Source: Rhodoligotrophos defluvii
Lineage (GTDB): Bacteria > Pseudomonadota > Alphaproteobacteria > Rhizobiales > Im1
Length of the DNA: 64,000 bases
Direction: 5' to 3'
Assembly (NCBI RefSeq): GCF_005281615.1
Contig: NZ_SZZM01000005.1
Coordinates: 340,537 to 404,536, forward strand
Below are positions 53,142-61,295 of the stretch, piece by piece. Position numbers and translations under genes: made by a program. Within the stretch, counting starts at the first letter, position 1. Each line of letters starts with the position of its first letter. Below the pieces are notes generated by a model. The model was not told the origin of the DNA. It ran no database searches and worked only from the letters and a program-made list of their open reading frames with translations.

Positions 53142-54449
53142 TCAGCGCATCAGCGTTGGCAGAAACAGCGTGATCGCGGGAAAGGCGATCAGCATGGTCA
53201 GCGTAACGAGATCGGCTGCCACGAACCCGCCAATGCCGCGAAAGATGGTGTGGAGCGGGACGAGGCCTCCGAGTGTGCCCTTGATCACGTAGACGTTGAG
53301 CCCGACCGGTGGGGTCACCAGCCCGATCTCCAGAAGCTTGGTCGCCAGGATGCCAAACCAGATCAGGTTCACGTCCGCCTCGCGCAGGATCGGCAGCAGG
53401 ATCGGCAGTGTCAGCATCAGAATGCCGATCGGATCAAGGAAGCAGCCCAGGATCAGGTAGAGCACCGTCGCGCACAGGATGGCGAAGATCGGTCCGGAGC
53501 CCCAGCCCAGCAGGTATTCCGCCAGCATGTCCGGCACGCCCGACATGGCCATGAGCCGTGTCAGCAGCGCCGTGCCGATGATCAGGATGAAGATGGACGA
53601 CGTGCTGGCCAGGGTCTGGAAACAGGCGCGCTTCAGCATGCCGGCATTGACGGTGCCGCGGGTCGCAGCGATGACCAGGGTGAGGAAGGCGCCGACGCCG
53701 CCCGCTTCCGTGGGCGTGAAGATGCCGAGCATGATGCCGCCGATCACGCCGATGATCAGCACCGGCAGCGGCCATACCTCGCGGACGGCCTCCAGCTTCT
53801 CCGCCCGGCTGAAATGTTCGTCCGTGCGCGGGGCAAGCGAGGGATTGATGCTCACCCTCGTAATGATCAGCAGCATGAACACCAGGGCGGAAAGCAGGCC
53901 CGGGATCACGGCCGCAACGAACAGGGCGCCGATCGACACCTCGGCGAAGATGCCGTAGAGGACGAGGATCACGCTGGGCGGGATAAGGCTGCCAAGGGTT
54001 CCGGCCGAGGCGACCACGCCGGTGGCGAGCGCCGGCTGATAGCGGGCGCGCAGCATTTCCGGCACCGTGATCTTCGCCATGGCCGCGGCAGTGGCAACGC
54101 TTGATCCGGAGACGGCCGAGAACAGGGCGCACGCGCCAACGCTCGCGCAAGCCAAGCCACCCGGCAGTCGCCACAGCAAGATCCGCATGGCGCGGAACAA
54201 CCCGGCCGTCAGCCCGGCATTGGCCGCGATGAAGCCCATGAGCAAAAACATGGGAATGGCGGTGAGATCCCAGCTTCCCGCGAAATTGTAGGGGATGGCC
54301 TTGAGCATACCCCAAGCCGCAACATCGCTGGCAATCGCCCATATGCCGATGAACGAGACCAGGCCCATGGCGACCCCGATGGGGACGCCGCCCGCCATGA
54401 GCAGAAGGGCCGCGGCCAACGCAACCCAGCCGATCGCCAGGCTACTCAT
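53142..54449 (-). CDS. dctM: TRAP transporter large permease (DctM type)
   Basis: 435 residues, about 11-12 membrane segments. SAVSGSSVATAAAMAKITVPEM near residue 110-131, GTLGSLIPPSVILVLYG and PTEAGGVGAF are DctM hallmarks. Its ATG at 54449 (MSSLAIG) overlaps the end of dctQ by 8 bp, which sets the start inside a longer open frame. Confidence 0.94.
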   Translation of the reverse strand: MSSLAIGWVALAAALLLMAGGVPIGVAMGLVSFIGIWAIASDVAAWGMLKAIPYNFAGSWDLTAIPMFLLMGFIAANAGLTAGLFRAMRILLWRLPGGLACASVGACALFSAVSGSSVATAAAMAKITVPEMLRARYQPALATGVVASAGTLGSLIPPSVILVLYGIFAEVSIGALFVAAVIPGLLSALVFMLLIITRVSINPSLAPRTDEHFSRAEKLEAVREVWPLPVLIIGVIGGIMLGIFTPTEAGGVGAFLTLVIAATRGTVNAGMLKRACFQTLASTSSIFILIIGTALLTRLMAMSGVPDMLAEYLLGWGSGPIFAILCATVLYLILGCFLDPIGILMLTLPILLPILREADVNLIWFGILATKLLEIGLVTPPVGLNVYVIKGTLGGLVPLHTIFRGIGGFVAADLVTLTMLIAFPAITLFLPTLMR

Positions 54450-54999
54450 GGACGAGCGCTTCCTCCGGTGACGCGTCACGCGCAAAGGCCGGACCGTCGC
54501 CTTGCGGTTTCTCGGCCGCGAAGTTGATGATGCCTTTAATGGTGTGCAGAACGAGCGCCAGCACCAGCAGGCCGAAGCTTATGGGCAGGATCCAGCGGGA
54601 GGGCCAGATCGGAAGCTCAAGTCCCATCGGCTCCTCCCCGATGCGGGTATATTGAATCGCATCTTGCCAGCTCTGATAGGCGAGCATCGCAAAGAAGACG
54701 ATCGCAGCGACGCGGCCAAAGATGTAGAAGGCGTTCCGTGCCTTGATCGGCATGTACTGCACGAACAACTCGACTTCGATATGCTCGCTCTTCCGTTCCA
54801 CGAAGGCCAAAGGAAGGAAGACCACGGCGATCATGTAGTAATAGGAGACGATCTCGATCGTCCCGACCAGCGCGATCCGGAAGAAATAACGGAGAGCGAC
54901 ATCGACCGTGATGTGAAGCATCATCAGGGCAAGGCCGATGCTTCCAGCCAACAGCGACAGGAAGATCAATCGGTCCAGCCATCGTTCTGCTTGCGCCAC
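54442..54999 (-). CDS. dctQ: TRAP transporter small permease (DctQ type)
   Basis: 185 residues with four membrane spans: LIFLSLLAGSIGLALMMLHI, EIVSYYYMIAVVFLPLAFV, AAIVFFAMLAYQSW and a last span near ILPISFGLLVLALVLHTI. The start is GTG at 54999 because AAGGAGC lies 7 bases upstream and the frame before it has no DctQ character. First gene of the long leftward run to 41691. Confidence 0.88.
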   Translation of the reverse strand: MAQAERWLDRLIFLSLLAGSIGLALMMLHITVDVALRYFFRIALVGTIEIVSYYYMIAVVFLPLAFVERKSEHIEVELFVQYMPIKARNAFYIFGRVAAIVFFAMLAYQSWQDAIQYTRIGEEPMGLELPIWPSRWILPISFGLLVLALVLHTIKGIINFAAEKPQGDGPAFARDASPEEALVHE

Positions 55000-55484
55000 G
55001 CTCGCTCCTTCGCGGTGCCCGAATGGTGGGGTGCCGGGCCAGCGGGCACGGCAACGGGAGATCGTCTTGGCTCGAAAAGCTGCGCGCCCCCTGTCTCCGG
55101 ACGCACACATCCCGACAACCCCGGAGGATCCCGGTTGCCGTCGGGCTCAAGATGAGGCCCGGCAGCGCCAAAACGCTCGTTGATAAGAGCAGGCTAATGG
55201 AAGTCAGGTTGCCTGACAAGTAGAATTGATTTTTTGTCACGAGCAAGCCCGCCACACCGGTTGGAGCGCAGTTCCGCCGAGACGATGGTGCCGATCGGGT
55301 TGCGCCTGACGGGCGAAGACGCAGGGTAAGCGCCTCCGGACTGAATCTCTCCTTCCTCAGACGCGCCGGCGCGTCAGCCGAACCGATGCGGCGCCGCGGC
55401 CGTCAAGGCTACGGTCCCTCTATCGTGTCTCCACCTGGATAATAGTGCTGGAGGGGCCTCTCCCAGCCTGGTCCTGAAAGCTGA
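55000..55484. other. Intergenic region upstream of dctQ
   Basis: 485 bp without a supportable gene. It holds the predicted TRAP-operon promoter and palindrome at 55203-55246; nothing else stands out. A leader of about 200 bases would separate that promoter from dctQ. Confidence 0.7.
55203..55246 (-). promoter_or_regulatory. Predicted TRAP-operon promoter and GntR-type operator
   Basis: On the minus strand TTGCTC (55241-55246) and TCTACT (55219-55224) are 16 bp apart. Immediately downstream, GTCAGGTTGCCTGAC (55203-55217) is a perfect 6-bp inverted repeat around TTG, placed at the expected transcription start. The embedded GntR protein (49774-50502) is the likeliest binder, the GntR at 55485 the alternative. 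Confidence 0.5.
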
Positions 55485-56378
55485 TCAGTTATGGCGGTAG
55501 GGGGTTACAACTCCGCTGCTCGCGGCGCCGAGGATCCCCTTCACGTCCTGCCACGAGCCGGCCATGTGAGAGCGCAGCAGGTCTGCCAGTCTGCGTGAGT
55601 CGCGGTCGCGCAGGGCGTCCAGGATCTGCTGGTGCTCGATGACGGCCTGATCCCACCATTCAGGCTGCGAATTGCTGATATACCGCATGCGGCGCACGCG
55701 CATGTTCAGCTTGTTGTGGAGATCAATCAGAAAATTGTTCTTGCTTGCAGCGACGACTTTCTTGTGAATGCGTTGATTGATCTCGAAGTATTTCAGGCGT
55801 TCGCCGGATCTGTGATAGGCGAGCATGCGATCGTGCAGGCTTTGGATTTCGTTCAACTCGCGCGCGGTGATGTTTTGACACGCAAGCTCTGCAGCTGCGC
55901 CTTCGATGGCGCCGATAGCATAAAGCATGCCCATCACGTCATTCGCATCGGGGGAGGCGACCACCGCGCCTTTGCCGGGCAACAGCTCAACCAGGTTCTC
56001 GGAGGCGAGCACCTTGAGCGCCTCCCGCAAGGGGGTGCGCGAGATGCCGAGTGCATCGCAGAGCTGCATTTCCGGCACGATCTGGCCTGGCGCTAGCTCA
56101 TCGACGAGAATCATGTCGCGAAGGCGTTCCGCGACCTGTTCGTGAAGAGTGGCGCGGGCAATCCTTCGCGGCGCGGCGGTTTGCGCAGACCGGGTGCCAA
56201 CCCGTTCGGTTCGCTTCACCTTCTTGGATATTGGGTGCTCGTTCAAACTGCGTTCTCCCGCGCCGCTGCCGTCATTCACATGCGGATTAGCGGACCCTTG
56301 GCCATCCTTCAAGCTGCATTGGCCCGACGACGGCAAAGCATGCACGTCATGGTTTCTGGCGCTGGTCAGCGCCGCCAT
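55485..56378 (-). CDS. GntR-family transcriptional regulator, FCD subfamily
   Basis: About 297 residues from ATG 56378. The helix-turn-helix (LHEQVAERLRDMILVDELAP, then DALGISRTPLREALKVL) begins near residue 79, preceded by an unusually long polar leader, so the true start may lie further in; a GTG near 56279 would give about 264 residues. The FCD domain includes YFEINQRIHKKVVAASKNNF and a distal VIEHQQILDALRDRD. It diverges from a Liv importer operon and shares with it a promoter region holding a palindrome, which makes autoregulation and control of that operon likely. Confidence 0.85.
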   Translation of the reverse strand: MAALTSARNHDVHALPSSGQCSLKDGQGSANPHVNDGSGAGERSLNEHPISKKVKRTERVGTRSAQTAAPRRIARATLHEQVAERLRDMILVDELAPGQIVPEMQLCDALGISRTPLREALKVLASENLVELLPGKGAVVASPDANDVMGMLYAIGAIEGAAAELACQNITARELNEIQSLHDRMLAYHRSGERLKYFEINQRIHKKVVAASKNNFLIDLHNKLNMRVRRMRYISNSQPEWWDQAVIEHQQILDALRDRDSRRLADLLRSHMAGSWQDVKGILGAASSGVVTPYRHN

Positions 56379-56764
56379 TCTCACACTTCGCGCATTCTCA
56401 ATCCAGTGCCGCACAAAGGCAATTGACAATTCATAATTATGTATTTCTAATTGCCACACAAGCGAAGGGGACGTTTCAACGAGCCTAATGACGAAGGGGC
56501 GGATTGCCGGGAGTGGATAGGGAGGCGCGCTAGCGAGGCGTGTGGCGCCCCATATCGGTGGCGCGAGCACGAGCGAGGAAGCCCGGTGGTCCTGCCGGCC
56601 ATTTCCCGCACCTGAATCCATAACCGCATCAACAATCCCAAGACAGCTGAGAGCTGATCAACACGGTGACCCGATGAGCGGCTGCCGTGATGGAAGAGTC
56701 TTGCGCAGCCCAGAAGGGTTTCCGACCTGCCCCGTGCCGGGCGGTCTGAACAGGGGAGAGGATC
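56379..56764. other. Divergent intergenic region, GntR gene / Liv importer operon
   Basis: 386 bp. Holds the AT-rich promoter-operator at 56423-56451 and a leader of about 300 bases before the binding-protein gene. Short open frames exist in the leader but none has a good ribosome site or family resemblance. Confidence 0.65.
56423..56451 (+). promoter_or_regulatory. Strong predicted promoter with operator palindrome filling its spacer
   Basis: TTGACA (56423-56428) and TCTAAT (56446-56451) with 17 bp spacing form the best sigma70-type promoter seen here. The spacer contains ATTCATAATTATGTAT (56429-56444), centred on the perfect palindrome CATAATTATG, with only one mismatched base pair across its 16 bases. 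Position and divergence from the GntR gene suggest steric repression. Confidence 0.65.
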
Positions 56765-57997
56765 ATGTCAGGTTATCTCGTCGCTAATCGCCGTCAGTTC
56801 GGCAAGCTTGCAGCCGGGCTAGCTCTGAGCACGGCCTTGCCAGGTCTCGGCGTTGCCGCCACTGGCGAGCCATTCAAGCTCGGGGCGCTCAACTCGATCA
56901 CCGGTGCGGGCGGTGTCTATGGCCCGGGGATGCTCGAGGCCATCCAAATCGCGGTTGCCGAAGTGAACAATGCGGGCGGCGCTGCCGGCCGGCCGTTCCA
57001 GGTCTTCGCCGAGGACGACCAGACCAAGCCGGATGCCGCCGTGCTCGCGGTGAAGAAGCTGGTCGACATCACCCGGGTCGAGGCGGTGGTCGGCATCTGG
57101 TCATCGTCGGTACAGCTTGCGACCCTGCCGATCACCAATGCCGCGGAAATCCTGTCATTGAACACCTGCGGGGCACCGGAGATCGAGACCGAGGACAAGC
57201 TGGACCTGGTCTGGCAGTTCTATGCGTCCAATGCCATCATCGGCAGGGCCTTCGCGCAAATCGCGCGAGCCCGCGGCTTCAAGCGGCCAGGCATCCTGGC
57301 CTACAACAACTCCACCATGCTGGCCCAGGCGAACTACTTTAAGAAGGCCTGGGAGGACGGCGGCGGAGAGATCGCCGAGTTCGTGGTCTATGAGCCGAAC
57401 CAGACCAGCTACCGCACAGAACTCGACCGTGTGCTCTCCAAGAACCCCGACATCGTCAGCCTGAGCTCCTATTCGCCCGATGTCACCATCCTTTTAAAGG
57501 AATGGTACCAGACCGGGCAGGAGTGCAAGTTCATCGCGCCGGGCTATTCGGTGACCCAGGCCGTGGGCGACACGCTCGGGCCGGACATCACCTCCGGCAT
57601 CATCACGGTGTCCAACGTGCCGGCAAGCGCCAACGAGGCTTATCAGGTGTTTGTCGACGCGTTCAAGGCAAAGACCGGCAGGGAGCCGGAGATGTTCGCG
57701 GCGGCAGCCTATGACATGGTGATCACCCTGGCGCTGGCCATGGAGCTTGCGGGCCCGGATGCCAAATCGCCCGAGATTGCCAGCAAGATCCGCTCTGTGA
57801 CCAACGCGCCGGGCACCAAGGTGAGCACCTTTGTTGAAGGTCGCGACCTGATCAAGAAGGGCGAGGAGATCGATTATGAGGGCGCTTCATCCTCGCTGGA
57901 ATTCGGCTCTTTCGGCAATACCACGCCTGATTTCGGCGTGTTCGAATTCGTCGACGGCAAAGTCGTCCTGAAAGACGTCATGAAGCTTGAAGCGTAA
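56765..57997 (+). CDS. HAAT ABC transporter substrate-binding protein
   Basis: A 410-residue Peripla_BP_6 protein. The N-terminus carries NRRQFGKLAAGLALSTALPG, a clear twin-arginine signal. The mature part opens with FKLGALNSITGAGGVYGPGM; EDDQTKPDAAVLAVKKLVD and VVGIWSSSVQLATLPI follow. GGGAGAGG lies just before ATG 56765. First gene of a rightward operon: binding protein, LivH, LivM, LivG, LivF, amidase. The ligand may be an amide or its precursor, given the amidase. Confidence 0.93.
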   Translation: MSGYLVANRRQFGKLAAGLALSTALPGLGVAATGEPFKLGALNSITGAGGVYGPGMLEAIQIAVAEVNNAGGAAGRPFQVFAEDDQTKPDAAVLAVKKLVDITRVEAVVGIWSSSVQLATLPITNAAEILSLNTCGAPEIETEDKLDLVWQFYASNAIIGRAFAQIARARGFKRPGILAYNNSTMLAQANYFKKAWEDGGGEIAEFVVYEPNQTSYRTELDRVLSKNPDIVSLSSYSPDVTILLKEWYQTGQECKFIAPGYSVTQAVGDTLGPDITSGIITVSNVPASANEAYQVFVDAFKAKTGREPEMFAAAAYDMVITLALAMELAGPDAKSPEIASKIRSVTNAPGTKVSTFVEGRDLIKKGEEIDYEGASSSLEFGSFGNTTPDFGVFEFVDGKVVLKDVMKLEA

Positions 57998-58018
57998 GGG
58001 GCGATCGGGCGACCGGCC

Positions 58019-58894
58019 ATGGAGTTCGTTCCCATTGCGAACGCGGCGATCAACGGCGCGGTGGTCGGGCTACTGCTCGCGCTGCCCGCGCTAGCGGTAA
58101 CGCTGGTGTTCGGCATTGCGCGGTTCCCGAACGCCGCCACCGGCGACTACATGACCTTCGGGGCGTATACGGCCGTTGCGGCGCAAGCGGCACTGTCCGC
58201 ACCGTTGATCGTGAGCGCCGCCGCGGCGTCGCTCGCCACCGCCCTGCTGGCATTGTTCTTCTATGGATGGGTGTTCCGGGCGCTTGCTTCCCGTTCTCCA
58301 GTGGCGAGCCTCATCGTCTCCATCGGCATTGCCTTCGTGGTCCGCAGCTCCATCACCTTCTTCGCAGGCCAGTCACAATACAATATCGACGCGCCATTGG
58401 TGCGGGCGTGGAACTTCAACGGCATCCGGGTGCTGCCCACGGATCTCTATATCGCCGGGGCGGCGCTAACCGCCCTGGCCGCGGTGTTCGCCATGCTTCA
58501 CTTCACGGCGCTGGGCCGGCGCATGCGGGCGGTGGCCGACAACCCGGAGCTGGCGCGCGCCAGTGGCATCAGCGCGCGCCGGGTGATGATCACACTCTTT
58601 ACCATCGTGGGGTTGTTCTGCGGCTTGGGCGGCTTCCTGCTGGGGATGAAGGCCGTGGTCATTCCCGAGCTGGGATGGGAGCTGCTGCTGCCGATATTTG
58701 CCTCCGTGATCCTCGGCGGCATCGGCAGCCCTCTCGGCGCGGTCTGTGGCATGATCCTGTTCGGGATCTCGCAAGAGGTCGCGTCGCTCTACGTGGGCTC
58801 TTCCTACAAGATCGTGCTGGCCTTCCTGGTCATCCTTTGTGTGCTGCTGGTGCGGCCGCAAGGCATGTTCGGCACCATCCGCGCGGTACGGTGA
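58019..58894 (+). CDS. HAAT ABC transporter permease, LivH-like
   Basis: A 291-residue permease: NAAINGAVVGLLLALPALAV and the region TLVFGIARFPNAATGDYM near residue 28-45 correspond to LivH; the C-terminal FASVILGGIGSPLGAVCGMI is typical. It starts 21 bp after the binding-protein gene and ends 4 bp before the LivM-like gene. Confidence 0.93.
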   Translation: MEFVPIANAAINGAVVGLLLALPALAVTLVFGIARFPNAATGDYMTFGAYTAVAAQAALSAPLIVSAAAASLATALLALFFYGWVFRALASRSPVASLIVSIGIAFVVRSSITFFAGQSQYNIDAPLVRAWNFNGIRVLPTDLYIAGAALTALAAVFAMLHFTALGRRMRAVADNPELARASGISARRVMITLFTIVGLFCGLGGFLLGMKAVVIPELGWELLLPIFASVILGGIGSPLGAVCGMILFGISQEVASLYVGSSYKIVLAFLVILCVLLVRPQGMFGTIRAVR

Positions 58895-58898
58895 CCCC

Positions 58899-59792
58899 AT
58901 GGAATTCTATCTCGTCGCCATATCGATCAGCATTCTGATCTACATGCTGATGGCCAGCGGGTTGGCCTTGCAATATGGCTTCACCGGGCTGATCAATTTC
59001 GGCTATGTCGGCTTCTTCGCGATCGGCGCCTACACGTCCGCGCTTCTGTCGCTGAAGGGCGTGCCGCTGCCCCTGTGCCTCATCGCCGCCACCGTCCTGC
59101 CGGCGCTCGCCGCTTACCCTTTGGGCAAGGTGACCCTGCGGCTTGGCGGCGACTATCTCGCCATCATAACGCTTGGGTTTTCGGAATCGGTGCGCATGGT
59201 GCTGCAGAAGGAGGAATGGCTCACGCGCGGGGTGCATGGCATTCCCGGTTTGCCGCGCCTGTTCACCGATTGGGCGGGCACCGGTTCCGGCGACCTCACC
59301 CTGCTTGCGCTACTGCTGGCCGTCAATGTGGGTGTATTCGCGATGATGCGATATCTGATCCACAGCCCGTTCGGCCGTATCATCGCCTCCATCCGTGACA
59401 ACGAGGTCGCAGTGCGGGCCCTGGGCAAGGATCCGACCTCGTTCAAGACGCGCTCGCTCATGCTGGGCTCGGCCCTGGCGGGTCTCGCCGGCGCGTTCCA
59501 GGCCCATTACGTCACCTTCATCAGCCCCGAGCAATTCGTTCCATTGATCACCTTCTATGTCTGGATCGCCATTATCCTGGGTGGCGCTGGCCGCATCAGC
59601 GGCATCATCGTCGGCACCGTGATCCTGCTCACCTTTCTCGAGGGCTCGCGCTTCATGCGCGATTTCGTTGGCGGCGTGTCCGAGGTGCAGCTGGCGAGCG
59701 TCCGGTTCTGGATCATCGGCATGGCCCTGATCCTGACGGTGCTGTACCGGCCGCAGGGCTTGTTCGCCGACAAGACGACGGGAGCTCGCTGA
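58899..59792 (+). CDS. HAAT ABC transporter permease, LivM-like
   Basis: A 297-residue permease with ASGLALQYGFTGLINFGYVG and FFAIGAYTSALLSL near the N-terminus and RDNEVAVRALGKDPTSFKTR as the EAA-like loop. ATG 58899 starts the homologous region; the frame is open 20 codons further upstream inside the LivH gene. It ends 1 bp before the LivG-like gene. Confidence 0.93.
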   Translation: MEFYLVAISISILIYMLMASGLALQYGFTGLINFGYVGFFAIGAYTSALLSLKGVPLPLCLIAATVLPALAAYPLGKVTLRLGGDYLAIITLGFSESVRMVLQKEEWLTRGVHGIPGLPRLFTDWAGTGSGDLTLLALLLAVNVGVFAMMRYLIHSPFGRIIASIRDNEVAVRALGKDPTSFKTRSLMLGSALAGLAGAFQAHYVTFISPEQFVPLITFYVWIAIILGGAGRISGIIVGTVILLTFLEGSRFMRDFVGGVSEVQLASVRFWIIGMALILTVLYRPQGLFADKTTGAR

Positions 59793-59793
59793 G

Positions 59794-60555
59794 ATGAGCT
59801 TCCTTGCGGTACGCAATCTCACGGCGCGGTTCGGGGCTTTCACCGCCTTCGAGGATGTGTCCATCGAGCTCGAACGTGGCGCGCTGGTGGGTCTGATCGG
59901 CACCAACGGCGCCGGCAAGAGCACATTGTTCTCCGCAGTCACCGGTTATATCCGCACCCATTCCGGCAGCGTGCACTTTGCCGGTGAGGATGTATCGGAG
60001 CTCTCGATCGAGCATCGGGTGCAGCGCGGGCTTGCCCGCACCTTCCAGGTGCCGCGCGAGTTCGGCCGGCTCAGCGTGTTCCACAACCTGATGGCGGCGG
60101 CGCCGCACCAGGTGGGAGAAAGCCTGTTCGGTCTGGTGTTCGCGGCACCAAAGGTGGCCCGCCAGGAGGCGGAGCTGGCCGAGCGTGCGCGAGAGATGAT
60201 GAGGTTCCTCAACCTCAGCCGGGTGGCCGATGCGCCCGCGGGCACCTTGTCCGGCGGGCAGAAGAAGCTGTTGGAGCTGGGCCGCCTCCTGATGCTGGAG
60301 CCGAGCTGCATCCTGCTGGATGAACCATTTGCCGGGGTCAATCCAGTGCTGATTCAGGAGATCTCCCAGCGGATCCTCGAGCTCAACCAGCGCGGCATCA
60401 CCCTGTTCATCATCGAGCACGACTTGGCAGGCCTGTCGCGGCTGGTGCCGAAGATCTACGCCATGGACCGCGGCCGCATTATCGCGGAAGGCACGCCTGA
60501 TGAGGTGCTGGCCGACCGGCACGTGCGCGAGGCCTATATGGGAGGCGTGATATGA
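59794..60555 (+). CDS. HAAT ABC transporter ATPase, LivG-like
   Basis: A 253-residue ATPase: Walker A GTNGAGKST (about 37-45), LARTFQVPREFGRLSVFHN, signature LSGGQKKL, Walker B CILLDEPFAGVNP. It overlaps the LivF-like gene by 4 bp. Confidence 0.94.
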   Translation: MSFLAVRNLTARFGAFTAFEDVSIELERGALVGLIGTNGAGKSTLFSAVTGYIRTHSGSVHFAGEDVSELSIEHRVQRGLARTFQVPREFGRLSVFHNLMAAAPHQVGESLFGLVFAAPKVARQEAELAERAREMMRFLNLSRVADAPAGTLSGGQKKLLELGRLLMLEPSCILLDEPFAGVNPVLIQEISQRILELNQRGITLFIIEHDLAGLSRLVPKIYAMDRGRIIAEGTPDEVLADRHVREAYMGGVI

Positions 60556-61271
60556 GCCTCCTCAGGCTTGAGGGCGTTGCCGCCGGCTATACGGACGTGG
60601 ACATCGTCACCGGCATCGACATGTATGTCGAGGCGCGCGAGATCGTCACCATTGCCGGCACGAACGGTGCCGGCAAGTCCACCGTGATCAAAGCGATCAT
60701 GGGGCTGTTGAAGCGGATCTCCGGATCGATCGTCTTCGACGGGCAGGAGCTGACCAGGCTGCCAGTCGAGAAGCGGGTCAGCACCGGCATCTCTTATGTG
60801 CCACAGGTGCTGAACGTGTTCGGCGCCCTCACGGTGCATGAAAACCTGCTGGTGGTCGAGCATGTGAAGAACCGGGCCGAGCGCATCGGCCTGATGTATG
60901 AGCTGTTTCCGGCGCTCGCCGGCCGGCGGCGCATGCAGGCGGGCAACCTTTCCGGCGGTGAGCGCCAGCAGCTCGCCTTTGCCCGCGCCCTGATGTCGAG
61001 CCCGCGGCTCATTCTGCTGGATGAGCCCTCGGCCGCGCTGTCGCCATCCCTCACCGCGCAAGTCTTTGCCGAGGTGCAGAAGCTGCCCGCGACGGGTGCG
61101 GCGGTACTCATGGTGGAACAGCGGGCTCGGCAAGCGCTCTCGTTCAGCGACCGCGGCTATATCCTCGATTCCGGCCGCATCGTGCTGACCGATACGGGAA
61201 GGGCCCTGCTCGAAAACGAGCAAATGTCCGAGCTTTATCTCGGCAACAAGGACGCTCGGGCGCATCACTGA
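60552..61271 (+). CDS. HAAT ABC transporter ATPase, LivF-like
   Basis: A 239-residue ATPase: Walker A GTNGAGKST (about 35-43), VPQVLNVFGALTVHENLLV, signature LSGGERQQ, Walker B LILLDEPSAALSP. It ends 24 bp before the amidase gene and completes the importer. Confidence 0.94.
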   Translation: MSLLRLEGVAAGYTDVDIVTGIDMYVEAREIVTIAGTNGAGKSTVIKAIMGLLKRISGSIVFDGQELTRLPVEKRVSTGISYVPQVLNVFGALTVHENLLVVEHVKNRAERIGLMYELFPALAGRRRMQAGNLSGGERQQLAFARALMSSPRLILLDEPSAALSPSLTAQVFAEVQKLPATGAAVLMVEQRARQALSFSDRGYILDSGRIVLTDTGRALLENEQMSELYLGNKDARAHH

Positions 61272-61295
61272 ATAACAACCGACGGGAGAATTCCT

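Noticed and set aside
55000..55255. N-terminal extensions of dctQ and an overlapping 212-codon frame
   Set aside because: No ribosome site or transmembrane pattern fits; GTG 54999 has AAGGAGC and gives a normal DctQ length.
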